Origin: Ferruginibacter paludis
Lineage (GTDB): Bacteria; Bacteroidota; Bacteroidia; Chitinophagales; Chitinophagaceae
Reading direction: 5' to 3'
Assembly: GCF_030409685.1 (NCBI RefSeq)
Contig: NZ_JAUFQJ010000024.1
Location: 372,001 to 436,000, forward strand
DNA length: 64,000 bases
A program made the translations under genes and the position numbers. Shown in pieces: positions 44,780 through 55,306 of the stretch (positions within the stretch are counted from its first letter, which is position 1; every line of letters begins with the position of its first letter). Under the pieces are notes generated by a model. That model worked only from the letters and a program-made list of their open reading frames with translations. It searched no databases and was not told where the DNA came from.

Positions 44780-47700
44780 TTTTGTATTTTTAAAACAGGC
44801 AGATTTCCTTTTTTTATCCGGGCTTTTTTTTCCTCAATCGTTTCCTGTTGCAGTGAAACGATTTCATCCATTAATACATTCAAATCAGTCTCCTCCCATT
44901 CTTCATTGCCTTTTCCCACCAGCGAAAAGTCCAGCAAATCAAGGATAATCTGGCGCATGCGTTTGGCACCATTTACAGCAAAGCCAATGTACTGCCTGGC
45001 TTTGCCGTCGAGCACATCGCTGTATCTCAACTCCAGCTTGGTAAGAAAACTGGTTACCATACGCAGGGGCTCCTGTAAATCGTGCGAAGCAACATAGGCA
45101 TACTGTTCCAGCTCTTTGTTGGAAACAGCCAGTTCGCTGGTTTGCTTTTGCAGGCTTTCGTTTAACCTATTTAACTGAATTTCGTGCTGCTTACGTTCGG
45201 TGATGTTTTTAAAATATACAGACAATCCGTTGGGAGCAGGATAGGCAATTACCTCATACCAGACGGCGCTTCCTTCTACAAACGTTTCAAAACGCTGCAC
45301 CCTGTTTTCACTGACTGCAAGGTGATAATACATATAAGCAGGCCTGTTTATCGCCTCCGGAAAAACTTCCCAGATATTCCTTCCAATAACATCACAGACA
45401 GGTTTATTTAATTCCTTTTCAGCAGTTTTGTTCCAAAAAGTAATCAACCAATTTTTATCGAGCGTAAAAAAAGCATCGTCAATACTTTCTAATATGCTGG
45501 CTTTTTCTGCCAGTACATTCATTACGGCAAGCTCTGCTTTCTTACGGGCATCAATATCCTGGAAAGTACCAAATAGTAATACACAACGGCCATTGCTCAT
45601 TTCTGCCTGCCCAATACCGCGTATCCAGCGTTCATTTCCCTTAGCAGTTATTATCTGCAATTCCTCATCCCATGATATACCTTGTTCAACGGCCTGCTGT
45701 ATAACGGAGGTAATTTTATCCCTGTTAAATCCTGCTTTGTAAAAATTAATTCCATTTTCCATGGTCGGGACAAAATCATCGTCCACTTCATGAATTACCC
45801 TGGTAATTTTAGAAAAAAACACGGTATTACTTGCCATGTCTACTTCCCCACTACCGATCCGGGCCAGCGTATTAGCTCTTTCCAGGTTTTCTTCCAGTGA
45901 TTTTTTGTCTGTAATGTCTTTGGCCACAGCAAACACATGGCCGTCGGGCGAAGGAGTAGAGCTCCATGAAAGCCATTTTATTTTGCCTGCTTTTGTAATA
46001 AACCGGTTTTCAAACTGCAGGGTGGTGTTACCATTTATCAATTTTGATGTAGCCGCTATAGTTCCATCCCTGTCTGCAGGATACACCAGTTGTATAAAAG
46101 GTATGGTGAGCAACTCCTGTTGCGTATACCCCAGCAATTCGCTGGCCGCCCGGTTTATTTTTGTAAAGTAACCTTCCTTATTGCCAATGCAAATAATATC
46201 CGGGGCAAAATTAAATACCTGGTTCAACTCCTCTTCCAACTGCTTTCGTTTAATCTCAGACCCCAGGTGCGGTCCCATTTTTTCAAAAAGCCGGGTAAAC
46301 TGATTATCCCACAGATTCTCCTTACCAACACCAATTAACAGTACGCCGATAACTTCATTTTTATGTGTTAACGGAAAAGCATGTACCGACTGTAGCCCGG
46401 CTTTTTCTGCCGCCTCCCTTCGTGTAAACTGTCCGTGTGCCGCGGGGTTTTTCCAGTGTTGTGGCGTTTCCTGCATCCAGGTTACGCCGGGCAAACCCTC
46501 TCCTTTTACAAAAGTCTTTATCCCGCCATTGGCTTCATAAAATAGTACGGCTTCGCTGGTTTGTGAAAAACAGGCCGCAAGATTGATCGCTATTTTTTCG
46601 GGATCTGCAAGCCAGATTTCGGCCATCACAAACGGACCAAATTCTACTATTTTATTGAGTACTTTATCCAGTTTTTCCTTTAGCAGCGCCCTTTCTAAAA
46701 AAGCCTGGCTTACTTCCGCAGACAGTTGTTTTTGAAGCTCTTCATTCCTGATTGCTGTTACATCTCTTTCAATGGCTATCCAGTGGGTAAACCAACCGGT
46801 TTCATCAGCTACCGGTTTTAATGAAAAATTGATCCAGAAAGTCTCTCCATTTTTTTTGTAATTGATGGTGGTAATTTCGCAGGGCTGCCAGTTACGGATG
46901 GCATCACTTAATTTTTTCAATTGGGTTTTGTCTGACCTCGGCCCCTGCAATATCCTGGGCGATTTGCCTATCACCTCTTCTGCTGTATACCCAGTCATCT
47001 GTGTAAAGGCTGTATTTACATATACAATCCTAGGACCCGGTTCATCAAAAGGCTCCGCCTCAGTTATTAACACAGCATCACTTGCGCTGTCAATAAAGAG
47101 TTCAAGTAATTTCAACCGGTTCTCTTCTTTTTTTCTTTTGGTAATATCCTGCATGGCTCCTACCATCCTGGTGGCTTTACCACTTTCATCTCTTATAACA
47201 AACCCCCTGTCTGCAACATAAGCATAGCTATTGTCCGCTTTCAAAAAACGGTATTCATCTATCCATTTATCTGCTCTCCCATCTATAGCTTCTGCAAGGT
47301 GCTTGAGCACGCGATCCCGGTCCTCTGCATGCAGCCGGCTGCTCCAAAAGTTACCATTGATCAGCTCCTGCGCTTCATATCCAAATAGTTTTTGCATGCC
47401 AGCTCCCCAATACATGGTATCTGCTGTAACATTCCAGTCCCAGATGGTATCAGAGGTGGCTTTTGTCACAAATTCAAAACGCTGGTGGCTCTCTTCCAAC
47501 TCTCTTTCTTTTCGTTTGCGCTCCGTAATATCCCTGATAAAAACTGAAATACCATTGGCCGAAGGATAGACATGATTTTCCTGCCAAAGATCAAGCGGTG
47601 CATAATAATCCTGGTTGTACAGGTATTTTTTTTCCGCCATCACCTGGTGAAAAAGATTCCAGGTAGCGGAACCAATTGCGCCGGGAAAAACTTCCCACAC

Positions 47701-48561
47701 ATTTTTGCCAATGAGTGATACTGGCTCATGATTTATTAACTCACCCGCCGCCTTGTTGATGTATGTGTAACGCCAGTTGTTATCCAGGGAAATAAATCCG
47801 TCATCAATGCGCTGCAGAATTTCTTCCATACTATTTTTTTCAGTTAGCAGATCATTGGTTCTTTCCAGTACCCGCTGCTCCAGCTCCCGGTTTAGATTGG
47901 CCAGTTTATCGGCGGCTTGTTTTTTCTCAACCAGGTCAATACTTACTTTGCGTATAAAAAATACCAAAAGCAACAAAACAAAAATGATGACCAACAACAA
48001 AATCCTGTTGAGTTGAACCATCTGCCTTTCGTTTTTCTGCCGTCTTTGGTTCAGCAATTCATTTTCGGTACTTTGAATTTTTGCAACAAACAATCTCACT
48101 TTATCCATCAGTTCTTTCCCTCTTCCTGAACCTATAAGTGCCAATGCGGCATTCATGCCCTTTGAATCATACATGGCTATCATACGGTCGGAAAATGCCA
48201 GCCGCTCATGTATATATGCAGTTAAGGTATCGGTCCTGGCCAGTTGGATTGAGTTATCCCTGACGAGCGTTTTCAACTTTTCAAGTTCCGCAGGAAGTTT
48301 CTTTTTAGATAAAGTCAGGGGCTCCAGAAAAGCCCTTTGCCCGGTTGCGGTATAGCCTCTTGCCCCTGTTTCATTATCCAGCATTAAAGTAAGCAGATTG
48401 CCTGATTGAATCAATACATCCTGGGTATGTGACACCATTTGCGTGGTGTCTTTCAACTTGTTTGATCCGTTAATGGAAGCGATAATAACTATTCCTATTA
48501 TAATTAACAGCAAGCCTATTGATACTATAAGCAGTATGCCGGAAGATAATTTTTTTCTCAA
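44749..48561 (-). CDS. CHASE3-multi-PAS-GAF histidine kinase lacking its ATPase domain
   Basis: 1270 residues. Order: membrane segment (about 10-30); CHASE3 periplasmic sensor (about 40-185) with LDNETGARGYTATGQRAFLE; second membrane segment (about 188-212); coiled coil; PAS domains at about 250, 360, 485; a GAF-like domain (about 620-770); PAS domains at about 775, 895 and 1020; HisKA with phospho-acceptor His in YVASHDLQEPLRMV (about 1160). The protein stops ~75 residues after that His, at KIQKAPLRPLLKK, exactly where HATPase_c (N, G1, G2 boxes) should begin. It could be phosphorylated only by another kinase, if functional. The 3' end overlaps a response-regulator remnant, indicating a deletion. 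Confidence 0.85.
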   Translation of the reverse strand: MRKKLSSGILLIVSIGLLLIIIGIVIIASINGSNKLKDTTQMVSHTQDVLIQSGNLLTLMLDNETGARGYTATGQRAFLEPLTLSKKKLPAELEKLKTLVRDNSIQLARTDTLTAYIHERLAFSDRMIAMYDSKGMNAALALIGSGRGKELMDKVRLFVAKIQSTENELLNQRRQKNERQMVQLNRILLLVIIFVLLLLVFFIRKVSIDLVEKKQAADKLANLNRELEQRVLERTNDLLTEKNSMEEILQRIDDGFISLDNNWRYTYINKAAGELINHEPVSLIGKNVWEVFPGAIGSATWNLFHQVMAEKKYLYNQDYYAPLDLWQENHVYPSANGISVFIRDITERKRKERELEESHQRFEFVTKATSDTIWDWNVTADTMYWGAGMQKLFGYEAQELINGNFWSSRLHAEDRDRVLKHLAEAIDGRADKWIDEYRFLKADNSYAYVADRGFVIRDESGKATRMVGAMQDITKRKKEENRLKLLELFIDSASDAVLITEAEPFDEPGPRIVYVNTAFTQMTGYTAEEVIGKSPRILQGPRSDKTQLKKLSDAIRNWQPCEITTINYKKNGETFWINFSLKPVADETGWFTHWIAIERDVTAIRNEELQKQLSAEVSQAFLERALLKEKLDKVLNKIVEFGPFVMAEIWLADPEKIAINLAACFSQTSEAVLFYEANGGIKTFVKGEGLPGVTWMQETPQHWKNPAAHGQFTRREAAEKAGLQSVHAFPLTHKNEVIGVLLIGVGKENLWDNQFTRLFEKMGPHLGSEIKRKQLEEELNQVFNFAPDIICIGNKEGYFTKINRAASELLGYTQQELLTIPFIQLVYPADRDGTIAATSKLINGNTTLQFENRFITKAGKIKWLSWSSTPSPDGHVFAVAKDITDKKSLEENLERANTLARIGSGEVDMASNTVFFSKITRVIHEVDDDFVPTMENGINFYKAGFNRDKITSVIQQAVEQGISWDEELQIITAKGNERWIRGIGQAEMSNGRCVLLFGTFQDIDARKKAELAVMNVLAEKASILESIDDAFFTLDKNWLITFWNKTAEKELNKPVCDVIGRNIWEVFPEAINRPAYMYYHLAVSENRVQRFETFVEGSAVWYEVIAYPAPNGLSVYFKNITERKQHEIQLNRLNESLQKQTSELAVSNKELEQYAYVASHDLQEPLRMVTSFLTKLELRYSDVLDGKARQYIGFAVNGAKRMRQIILDLLDFSLVGKGNEEWEETDLNVLMDEIVSLQQETIEEKKARIKKGNLPVLKIQKAPLRPLLKK

Positions 48562-48784
48562 AAGGTTGATGATTTAAGGAACGAAGACTTTGTAATTTAA
48601 GACTTTATTTAGTTAACCACTTCATCAGTTAGTCAATCAAATTAAAAGGTAACAGGCGAATGCAATTAATAGTTCATCCGGGATGTATCTTGTATGGCAG
48701 ACTTCACTTAATTTGCTTACTCCAGTAATGCTGAATTAAAGCTATTTTGTTTTTTCAGGCTATTAACCTAACTAAATTTAATGT

Positions 48785-50344
48785 ATGAAGTATAAAATAA
48801 CCGCGTTTGTTTTTTTGCTGTTAATGACAGCCAGCGCAAGGGCTCAGCAATCAGCCAAAAACAATCTGCCCCGCATCGCCATTGCAGGCATTGCTATTGA
48901 ATCAAGCACCTTCTCACCTGCCCATACAGACGAAGCTGCTTTCCATGCACAATATGGACAAGATCTTTTAAAGGTGTATCCATTCTTATCAAACGATTCA
49001 CCAATGCTTCAAAGAGCGGTATGGATACCAACCCTTGGCGGGCATGCATTGCCGGGCGGTGCTGTAACCCGCAAGGCGTATGAATCGCTGGTAAATAAAA
49101 CACTGGATTCGCTGAAAAAGCATTTGCCGTATGACGGGCTTTTTTTTGACATCCACGGTGCAATGAGTGTAACCGGACTGGATGATCCGGAGGGAGATTT
49201 TATTGTACGGATCAGAAAAGTTGTTGGTACCAAAACCATTATTTCTACGTCGATGGATTTGCATGGTAACGTATCCTGGAGGCTGGCGGCAAATACGGAT
49301 TTAATTACCTGCTATCGTATGGCGCCGCATGAAGATGCAATGCAAACCAAAGAACGAGCGGTAGAAAATTTATTGCAAAGAATTGAAAGCGGCAAAGGAA
49401 AGCCGAAGTACAAAGCATATGTATCCATCCCCATTTTATTGCCGGGCGAAAAAACAAGTACCAGGATAGAACCCGGCAAATCAATTTACGCGGCGGTTGC
49501 ACCCGCGTCCGTCCAACCCGGCGTTGTTGATGCCGCCATTTGGATTGGCTATGCCTGGGCAGATGAACCGCGTAACCATGCCGTGGTAATGGTAACGGGT
49601 GATGACGAAGCAACCGTAAAAAAAGAAGCCACTCAACTGGCAAAAAGATTTTGGGATTTAAGAAACGATTTTGTTTTTGTAGCGCCAACTGGTACACTCG
49701 AAGAAGCTTTAACGAAAGCTTTAGCAAGCAAAGTACATCCGTATTTTATCAGCGATTCCGGTGACAATCCGACAGCAGGTGGGGCAGGTGATGTAACCTG
49801 GACTATCACAGAGATATTAAAAAATCTAGCCTTTAGTAAAGCAGATGGGCCATCCTTAATTTATGCTTCTATCCCCGGCCCGGAGTTGGTTAAGAAAGCT
49901 ATTGCCGCTGGTATTGGCAATGCCGTAGATGGTTACGCGGGTGCTGCCGTAGATGCCAGGTTTGCGCCACCAGTGCATCTTGCCGGCACCGTAACGTCGA
50001 TAGAGTATGGCGATAAAGATGCCGAAGTGGAAGTAGTTGTGAAGGTAGGCAGCGTGTATGTAATTGTAACACAAAAGCGCAAGCCGTACCACAAGGAGAT
50101 TGATTTTACCCGGCTCGGTTTGCAACCACGCAAAGCCGATATCGTTGTAGTAAAAATAGGTTACCTGGAACCGGAATTATTTGCCATGCGGGCAGACTGG
50201 CTGCTGGCATTAACACCCGGTGGTGTGGACCAAAACTTAGAGCGATTACCGTTTAAAAGAATTCAGCGGCCCATGTTTCCTTTTGATAAAAACATGAAAA
50301 CGCCGGATCTTTCGGCGAAGCTGGTGCCAGTGTCGGGGAAATAA
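48785..50344 (+). CDS. Secreted M81-family metallopeptidase (MlrC-like)
   Basis: 519 residues with signal peptide MKYKITAFVFLLLMTASARA. MlrC/DUF1485 hallmarks: IAIAGIAIESSTFSPAHTD near the N-terminus, FFDIHGAMSVTGLDDPEGDF (metal-binding Asp and His), STSMDLHGNVSWRL (second His) and CYRMAPHEDAMQTKERA (third His), the C-terminal domain including SDSGDNPTAGGAGDVTW. The named member linearises or degrades microcystin peptides; the natural substrate here is unknown. The export signal is seen in many Bacteroidota homologues. Single gene. Confidence 0.87.
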   Translation: MKYKITAFVFLLLMTASARAQQSAKNNLPRIAIAGIAIESSTFSPAHTDEAAFHAQYGQDLLKVYPFLSNDSPMLQRAVWIPTLGGHALPGGAVTRKAYESLVNKTLDSLKKHLPYDGLFFDIHGAMSVTGLDDPEGDFIVRIRKVVGTKTIISTSMDLHGNVSWRLAANTDLITCYRMAPHEDAMQTKERAVENLLQRIESGKGKPKYKAYVSIPILLPGEKTSTRIEPGKSIYAAVAPASVQPGVVDAAIWIGYAWADEPRNHAVVMVTGDDEATVKKEATQLAKRFWDLRNDFVFVAPTGTLEEALTKALASKVHPYFISDSGDNPTAGGAGDVTWTITEILKNLAFSKADGPSLIYASIPGPELVKKAIAAGIGNAVDGYAGAAVDARFAPPVHLAGTVTSIEYGDKDAEVEVVVKVGSVYVIVTQKRKPYHKEIDFTRLGLQPRKADIVVVKIGYLEPELFAMRADWLLALTPGGVDQNLERLPFKRIQRPMFPFDKNMKTPDLSAKLVPVSGK

Positions 50345-50487
50345 ACAGGAAGAAGCGGAAGTCCTTTTTTATAAAAGATTTATTGTCGTAATAAAATGAG
50401 TAACGCTTCCTTCAGCGCGATAGGTGAGAGGGCAGTTATAATTAAAGGATGTAAGATCGTTATAAAGATTTTGCCTGATTGCACATA

Positions 50488-50554
50488 GCGTTCCTACGGA
50501 ACGCAGCAGCTATTGATGCATATTTTCTACCTACATTATGTTCCGATGGAACAT
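50488..50554. repeat. Pair of GTTCCNANGGAAC palindromes
   Basis: GCGTTCCTACGGAACGC (50488-50504) and ATGTTCCGATGGAACAT (50538-50554) are two variants of one palindrome, 50 bp apart. This is a motif I recall as frequent between genes of Bacteroidota. They are the only structure I see in the 339-bp gap between the convergent M81 and ABC permease genes. Confidence 0.55.
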
Positions 50555-50683
50555 GAAATACCTATCTGAATTTCACGATACAGGATTTATTTTTCAGAGT
50601 GCTTTGTATTCATGTAAAAGGATTTCCTAGATTAATAAAAGCACCATCATCCGTGGATTTTTTTACTCGTGAGAAACATAAGC

Positions 50684-51454
50684 CTACCTGCTACTACTCC
50701 ACTTAAACTTTTTAATGCCAACAGCAGCAAATACAATGGCATAACCGATGGTAAGCAAGAACGAAATAGTGGTATCGCTGCTCCAGGTCGCCGGTTCAAG
50801 GCCGGTGGATACAATGTGGCGCACCACGCCATAAGGGGACCATTTTACTATCTTGCCAATCTGGTCGCCCAGCATACCTATATCGCCAGCATTTCCCAGT
50901 TCGCCAAACATTCCGACCATGATAAAAACAAAATACACCAGCCGGGTTGCGGCGTTCACTGATTCCGGATTTTTGATGAGGCCGACAATGGCCTGGCCGA
51001 GGCCAAGGTACAATGCGCCGCCTGCAATAGACATCAGCAGTGCTACAGCATATCCCGCTACACTCATGCTTATGCCATCTGCATAATAGCCGGCAATAAA
51101 TACCGCCATGGTCACCAGTAAAATCATTGCCAGTTGTATCAGCAAGCGGCTGATCATAATATTGCGTGCCGATACCGGCGCCACCCGCAGGCGTTGAAAA
51201 ATTCCCTTATCGCGGTCACGGGCAATGGCATTGGAATAACCCATCAACCCGATGGCGTTGAGGCCAATGGTGATACAGTTCGAAAGTACAAAAGCACCAC
51301 CCAGTTTATCCACCAGTCCTTTCCAGGAAATAAGGATGATGACAGGAACGAGCAGCAGCAACACCACCGAACGGCGGTTGCGCCACTGGGCTGTAAAGTC
51401 TGCTGTTAGCAACGACTTCAGTGCATTTAAATCAGAAGGTATAATTGTTTGCAT
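50684..51454 (-). CDS. ABC-2 type transporter permease
   Basis: 256 residues, six membrane segments of the ABC-2 / DrrB class: N-terminal cytoplasmic stretch FTAQWRNRRSVV, then VLLLLVPVIILISW, CITIGLNAIGLMGYSNAIA, a RDRDKGIFQRLRVAPVSARN coupling helix, and AVFIAGYYADGISMSVAGYA. Starts 12 bp after the ATPase gene. Exported substrate unknown (drug, lipid or polysaccharide). Confidence 0.87.
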   Translation of the reverse strand: MQTIIPSDLNALKSLLTADFTAQWRNRRSVVLLLLVPVIILISWKGLVDKLGGAFVLSNCITIGLNAIGLMGYSNAIARDRDKGIFQRLRVAPVSARNIMISRLLIQLAMILLVTMAVFIAGYYADGISMSVAGYAVALLMSIAGGALYLGLGQAIVGLIKNPESVNAATRLVYFVFIMVGMFGELGNAGDIGMLGDQIGKIVKWSPYGVVRHIVSTGLEPATWSSDTTISFLLTIGYAIVFAAVGIKKFKWSSSR

Positions 51455-51466
51455 GTGTAATTTTAT

Positions 51467-52249
51467 TTAAGAGCGTACAGCCGTTCCCGTTAGTCCGATA
51501 AAAACATCTTCCAGCGTTATTTTTCCGCGGCGGCTGGCAGCTATTACTTCGGGATCGTCGCGGTGTTTGGTGATGAGTGCGTCGGGTGTATCAATGGCTA
51601 TCACTTTACCATGATCGATGATGGCAATACGGTCGCATACGGCTTCGGCCTCTTCCATAGAATGGGTGGTGAGCAGTATCGCATGGCCCTTTGCCTTTAA
51701 GCCTTCCATACGCACCCAAAGTTGACGACGGCTTTGCGGATCCAGTCCGGTTGTGGGCTCATCCAGCAACACAATCTGCGGTTCGTGTATCATGGCAATT
51801 ACCAGCGATACCCGCTGCTGCTGACCGCCTGACAACTGGCCGAAACGTTTTTTACTAGCATCGCCCAATTGAATATTGTTGAGGATATCCTGCAGCCGTT
51901 CTTTGCTTAAATCAACGGCATGTAAACTGGCATATAGGCGGATGATTTCTGCCACCGTAAGTTCCGGTTGAAAATTGGTTGACTGCAATTGCACACCCAT
52001 ATTGGCCCGGGCATGCAGCGGCTTTTCCCGGTTATTAAAACCCGCTACAGTGATGGTTCCGGAGTCAGGAATGATAAGTCCTTCAATAGAACTAAGGGTA
52101 CTGGTTTTGCCGGCACCATTAGGGCCCAGCAAACCAAAAATTTCACCCGGCGTTACACTAAAAGAAACATCCTTTACTGCCTGAAACTTGCCATAAAAAA
52201 CATTGAGCTGATCAACTTGTAAAATAGGAGCTGATGGATTTGTTTGCAT
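51467..52249 (-). CDS. ABC transporter ATP-binding protein (DrrA-like)
   Basis: 260 residues. Walker A GLLGPNGAGKTSTLS (about 38-52), signature LSGGQQQRVSL, Walker B IVLLDEPTTGLD and H-loop TTHSMEEAE are intact. QLQSTNFQPELTVAEIIRLY is the Q-loop region typical of ABC-2 exporters. First gene of a two-gene operon with the permease. Confidence 0.93.
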   Translation of the reverse strand: MQTNPSAPILQVDQLNVFYGKFQAVKDVSFSVTPGEIFGLLGPNGAGKTSTLSSIEGLIIPDSGTITVAGFNNREKPLHARANMGVQLQSTNFQPELTVAEIIRLYASLHAVDLSKERLQDILNNIQLGDASKKRFGQLSGGQQQRVSLVIAMIHEPQIVLLDEPTTGLDPQSRRQLWVRMEGLKAKGHAILLTTHSMEEAEAVCDRIAIIDHGKVIAIDTPDALITKHRDDPEVIAASRRGKITLEDVFIGLTGTAVRS

Positions 52250-52408
52250 TGAACCTTTTATATTAAAGGTTACTAAGTTAGCGGATTTATAATGCGGCGT
52301 TTATAAATTGTTGTTAACGGTAAAATGTGTTTAGCAAAGGCCGGATAAAAGCAATCTTGTATCTCTATCTTTTACATAAAGTATGTCGGCGATGAAACAA
52401 CGTCCTAA

Positions 52409-55306
52409 TTATTTGTTCATAATCTTTATTACCACTCTCCTGTTCTGACTGCTGGCTGATTTAGAATTGCCTGCTACGGCGGGTTCCAAAAAAGACACAG
52501 CGGAAGTTACCAGGTGGGAAGCTGGTACGCCTTTATCAACAAGATAAGCCGCGACGTTTTGCGCCCGCTTTAAAGAAAGTGCTTTGTTAACTTCCGGCGA
52601 ACCGGATTTATCAGTATGCCCGGTGATGGCCGCCTGCAGGTTGGGTTGCTTTACCAAAATACCAGCGATATAATCCAGCAGGTTATGATAAACGGGTTGC
52701 AGACTGGCCCTGCCCAGTTCAAACAAAATAATATCTGCAGGTATGGCTGTATAATCAAAGGCAGGTTCTTTAGCAAACTGCTCTTTTGCGGCGGGCGCTT
52801 CAACCGGTGCCGGCGCAACTACCGGGTTAAGCAATTCTTTTTTTGCAAGCGATAATGTATCCCTGATGCGAATGGTATCTTTTATGTACACCGTGTCTCT
52901 TCTAACACTTGACGGTGCTGCAACCAGTGGTTGTGTTTTGGTGGGTGGAATTACGACTGGCAAAATAGTATTGCCGGTTCTGTAATCACGATCGTTTGCA
53001 TTAACAGATCGCTGCAACCGGCGGATGTCACCTTTCAGTGAAGATGATTCGTCCATGTAACGTCGCAATAAATCATCCTGCTGACGTAATTGCCGGCGGC
53101 GGTAGTCCCGCTCATCCGCAGCAATTGCTGACTGTTGCTGCAATTGCTTTTCGCTGTTCAGGGCCAGCTGATCGCTTAACCTTGTGTCAGCAATAACTTC
53201 CCTCCCGGAGTTGTCGGCCAATCTTTTTTTTTTGAGCAGGCTATCCAAAATCAGTAAACTATCTGCACTTCGTTTGCCAGCGGCATAGTCGGTCTTCATC
53301 AGCATCACCGCCGAATCCATTGCTTTTTTGTTGGCGAGTGCCTGGCTATCCAATTGGTTCATTAATTTCTTATTGGCAGGATTGTATCCATGCAAACTGT
53401 CTGTCCTTTTCACACTGTCCATCTGTATCTGCAGCTGCTGCATGTCTCTGATCAAACTATCGAGTTGTTGTTTTCTTAATTGCAGACTGTCTGTTTGCAA
53501 TCTTTTAATGCTATCTGCCATGCGTTTGTTCTGCTGCTGCAGGACGCTGTCTGTACGCCAGTTGATGCGGTTATTGGAAAGCAGGGTATCCGCCACCAAT
53601 GTTTGTGCAGCCGGATTATTTACAGCACCCGGCAAACCACTATAATAGTAATTGTTATTTACAATGATGATGTTTCCCTTTACATTCGGCAGGTCATAAA
53701 TCTTGCCCTTGTTGTAATCAATCAGCAGGCGACTGGTATCATTTTTTTGTACAAAAACCGTATCCCTGTTTTGATAATATACTGGTGTTTGCGCAACAGT
53801 ATCTGTGCTGTGTTTACGGGCAAATATTTTTTGAAAATAAGAACTGGCTTTATTCGGTTTACCATAAGTGATGCTCACTTTCAACCCGATAAAGATATCT
53901 GCTGAACTCAGCTTTTTATTAAATGCCATCGTTCCCAGGTTGCTGCTGCCGACAAAGAGCGGCCCCGCACGCAGCGTGGCTCCCAGCGTATTTTGCCTGT
54001 AACTGGTAGCCGCATTTTTTTCTGTAATGGTGTATGGAAAATATACGCCGAAGTGCCTGCTTTCCCATCTTGGTGTAACGGTATAAAAACCATAATTATC
54101 AAAACGGCTTCCGGCGCTGCTGCCCAGTTTAACCGGGTGATATAGCATGGCATTCAGGTATAATCCTTTAACAAATTTAATGTCGAGCTGTACACTCAGT
54201 GCGGCAGGCAGATACACGTTATATGTACGCGGATCATTGGCGTTGGCATTTACCCTCGCTGCCAAAGCTGTATCAAATGCTTTGATGGTTTTGTAATGCG
54301 CATTGGCGATACTCCAGTTGGCAACATTGGCGCTGAATGAATTTACATTGTCCGGTTTATCAAACTTAAACATTCCCGCATCCAGTAAAGAAACACCCAG
54401 TTTAAAAATATATTTGTTTACATCCCTGCGTTCTGCCTCATAAGATTTTTCATCATCATTGCGGATGTATTTAAACTTGTCCAGGTTGCCCCTGTACTCA
54501 TACACCAGCCCTGCATCAAAACCAAACGAAGTCGCATCCGGCCGGAAACTTTTGTCAAACACCATATCAAAATCCGCATTTTTATTATGGTTATAATTGA
54601 AGTTGCTGGTGTTGAAATTAATGGAGCTATCATTGTTTACACTGATCCTGAAATCGTTGGTGCTCATGTTTAACGAAGCAACACCCGCCAGGTACTTGGC
54701 GGTAAACGCCGCCTTTACAAAATGCTTGTTGGAGGAATACAATACACGGCCATAGGTCAATCCAACCTCCACCCAATTGAGTGACTGAATGGCAACGCCC
54801 GAAGCATCAATAGAAGTATTATTTAGTGGCGGATAATAAAAACCGTTGTAAGCCATGCTGGCAAGCTCGCCGGAAATGCCTCTGCCTTGTATCTTCGAGC
54901 GTGATTGTATGTTCAATGCAATGGCCGATTTCTTCCCAAGCGTAGCCATAAAACTCAACGGCACCTGTGTTCTGTTATTGATATTAAAAAACACTTTTTC
55001 ACCGGCAGATAAATTTCTTACCGATAAATAATTGGCTTTAAAAGACTGGTAGTCGGAAAAATTGTTTTTGTTGAATTTCAGAATAGCGCTTCTGTCGACC
55101 AGGAAATAATTGTTGCTGTAATTGACACCGGAAGAAATGAGATTGATATCAAACTTATACCGGCTGTCCACGATGCTGGCGGGTTGAAGCATTACACCCG
55201 TAACACCAGCATAATTACCGGTATTGATGCCCAAAAAACTCTGTGCCCAAAGCGATGTAAATGAGCATACCAATAAGGTTGTAAGACTAAGTAATTTTTT
55301 TGTCAT
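52409..55306 (-). CDS. DUF5723 family outer-membrane protein with C-terminal OmpA domain
   Basis: 965 residues with signal peptide MTKKLLSLTTLLVCSFTSLWA. N-terminal DUF5723 barrel-like region (about 20-480) beginning SFLGINTGNYAGVTGVMLQP. A middle coiled-coil stretch (about 590-790) is dense in Gln/Arg/Asp with repeated QQQ and DSL words. The C-terminal OmpA peptidoglycan-binding domain (about 845-960) has ELGRASLQPVYHNLLDYIAG, GHTDKSGSPEVNKALSLKRA and SQNRRVVIKIM. Likely a structural outer-membrane protein tethered to the cell wall. The long coiled coil between barrel and OmpA domain is the unusual part. Confidence 0.85.
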   Translation of the reverse strand: MTKKLLSLTTLLVCSFTSLWAQSFLGINTGNYAGVTGVMLQPASIVDSRYKFDINLISSGVNYSNNYFLVDRSAILKFNKNNFSDYQSFKANYLSVRNLSAGEKVFFNINNRTQVPLSFMATLGKKSAIALNIQSRSKIQGRGISGELASMAYNGFYYPPLNNTSIDASGVAIQSLNWVEVGLTYGRVLYSSNKHFVKAAFTAKYLAGVASLNMSTNDFRISVNNDSSINFNTSNFNYNHNKNADFDMVFDKSFRPDATSFGFDAGLVYEYRGNLDKFKYIRNDDEKSYEAERRDVNKYIFKLGVSLLDAGMFKFDKPDNVNSFSANVANWSIANAHYKTIKAFDTALAARVNANANDPRTYNVYLPAALSVQLDIKFVKGLYLNAMLYHPVKLGSSAGSRFDNYGFYTVTPRWESRHFGVYFPYTITEKNAATSYRQNTLGATLRAGPLFVGSSNLGTMAFNKKLSSADIFIGLKVSITYGKPNKASSYFQKIFARKHSTDTVAQTPVYYQNRDTVFVQKNDTSRLLIDYNKGKIYDLPNVKGNIIIVNNNYYYSGLPGAVNNPAAQTLVADTLLSNNRINWRTDSVLQQQNKRMADSIKRLQTDSLQLRKQQLDSLIRDMQQLQIQMDSVKRTDSLHGYNPANKKLMNQLDSQALANKKAMDSAVMLMKTDYAAGKRSADSLLILDSLLKKKRLADNSGREVIADTRLSDQLALNSEKQLQQQSAIAADERDYRRRQLRQQDDLLRRYMDESSSLKGDIRRLQRSVNANDRDYRTGNTILPVVIPPTKTQPLVAAPSSVRRDTVYIKDTIRIRDTLSLAKKELLNPVVAPAPVEAPAAKEQFAKEPAFDYTAIPADIILFELGRASLQPVYHNLLDYIAGILVKQPNLQAAITGHTDKSGSPEVNKALSLKRAQNVAAYLVDKGVPASHLVTSAVSFLEPAVAGNSKSASSQNRRVVIKIMNK

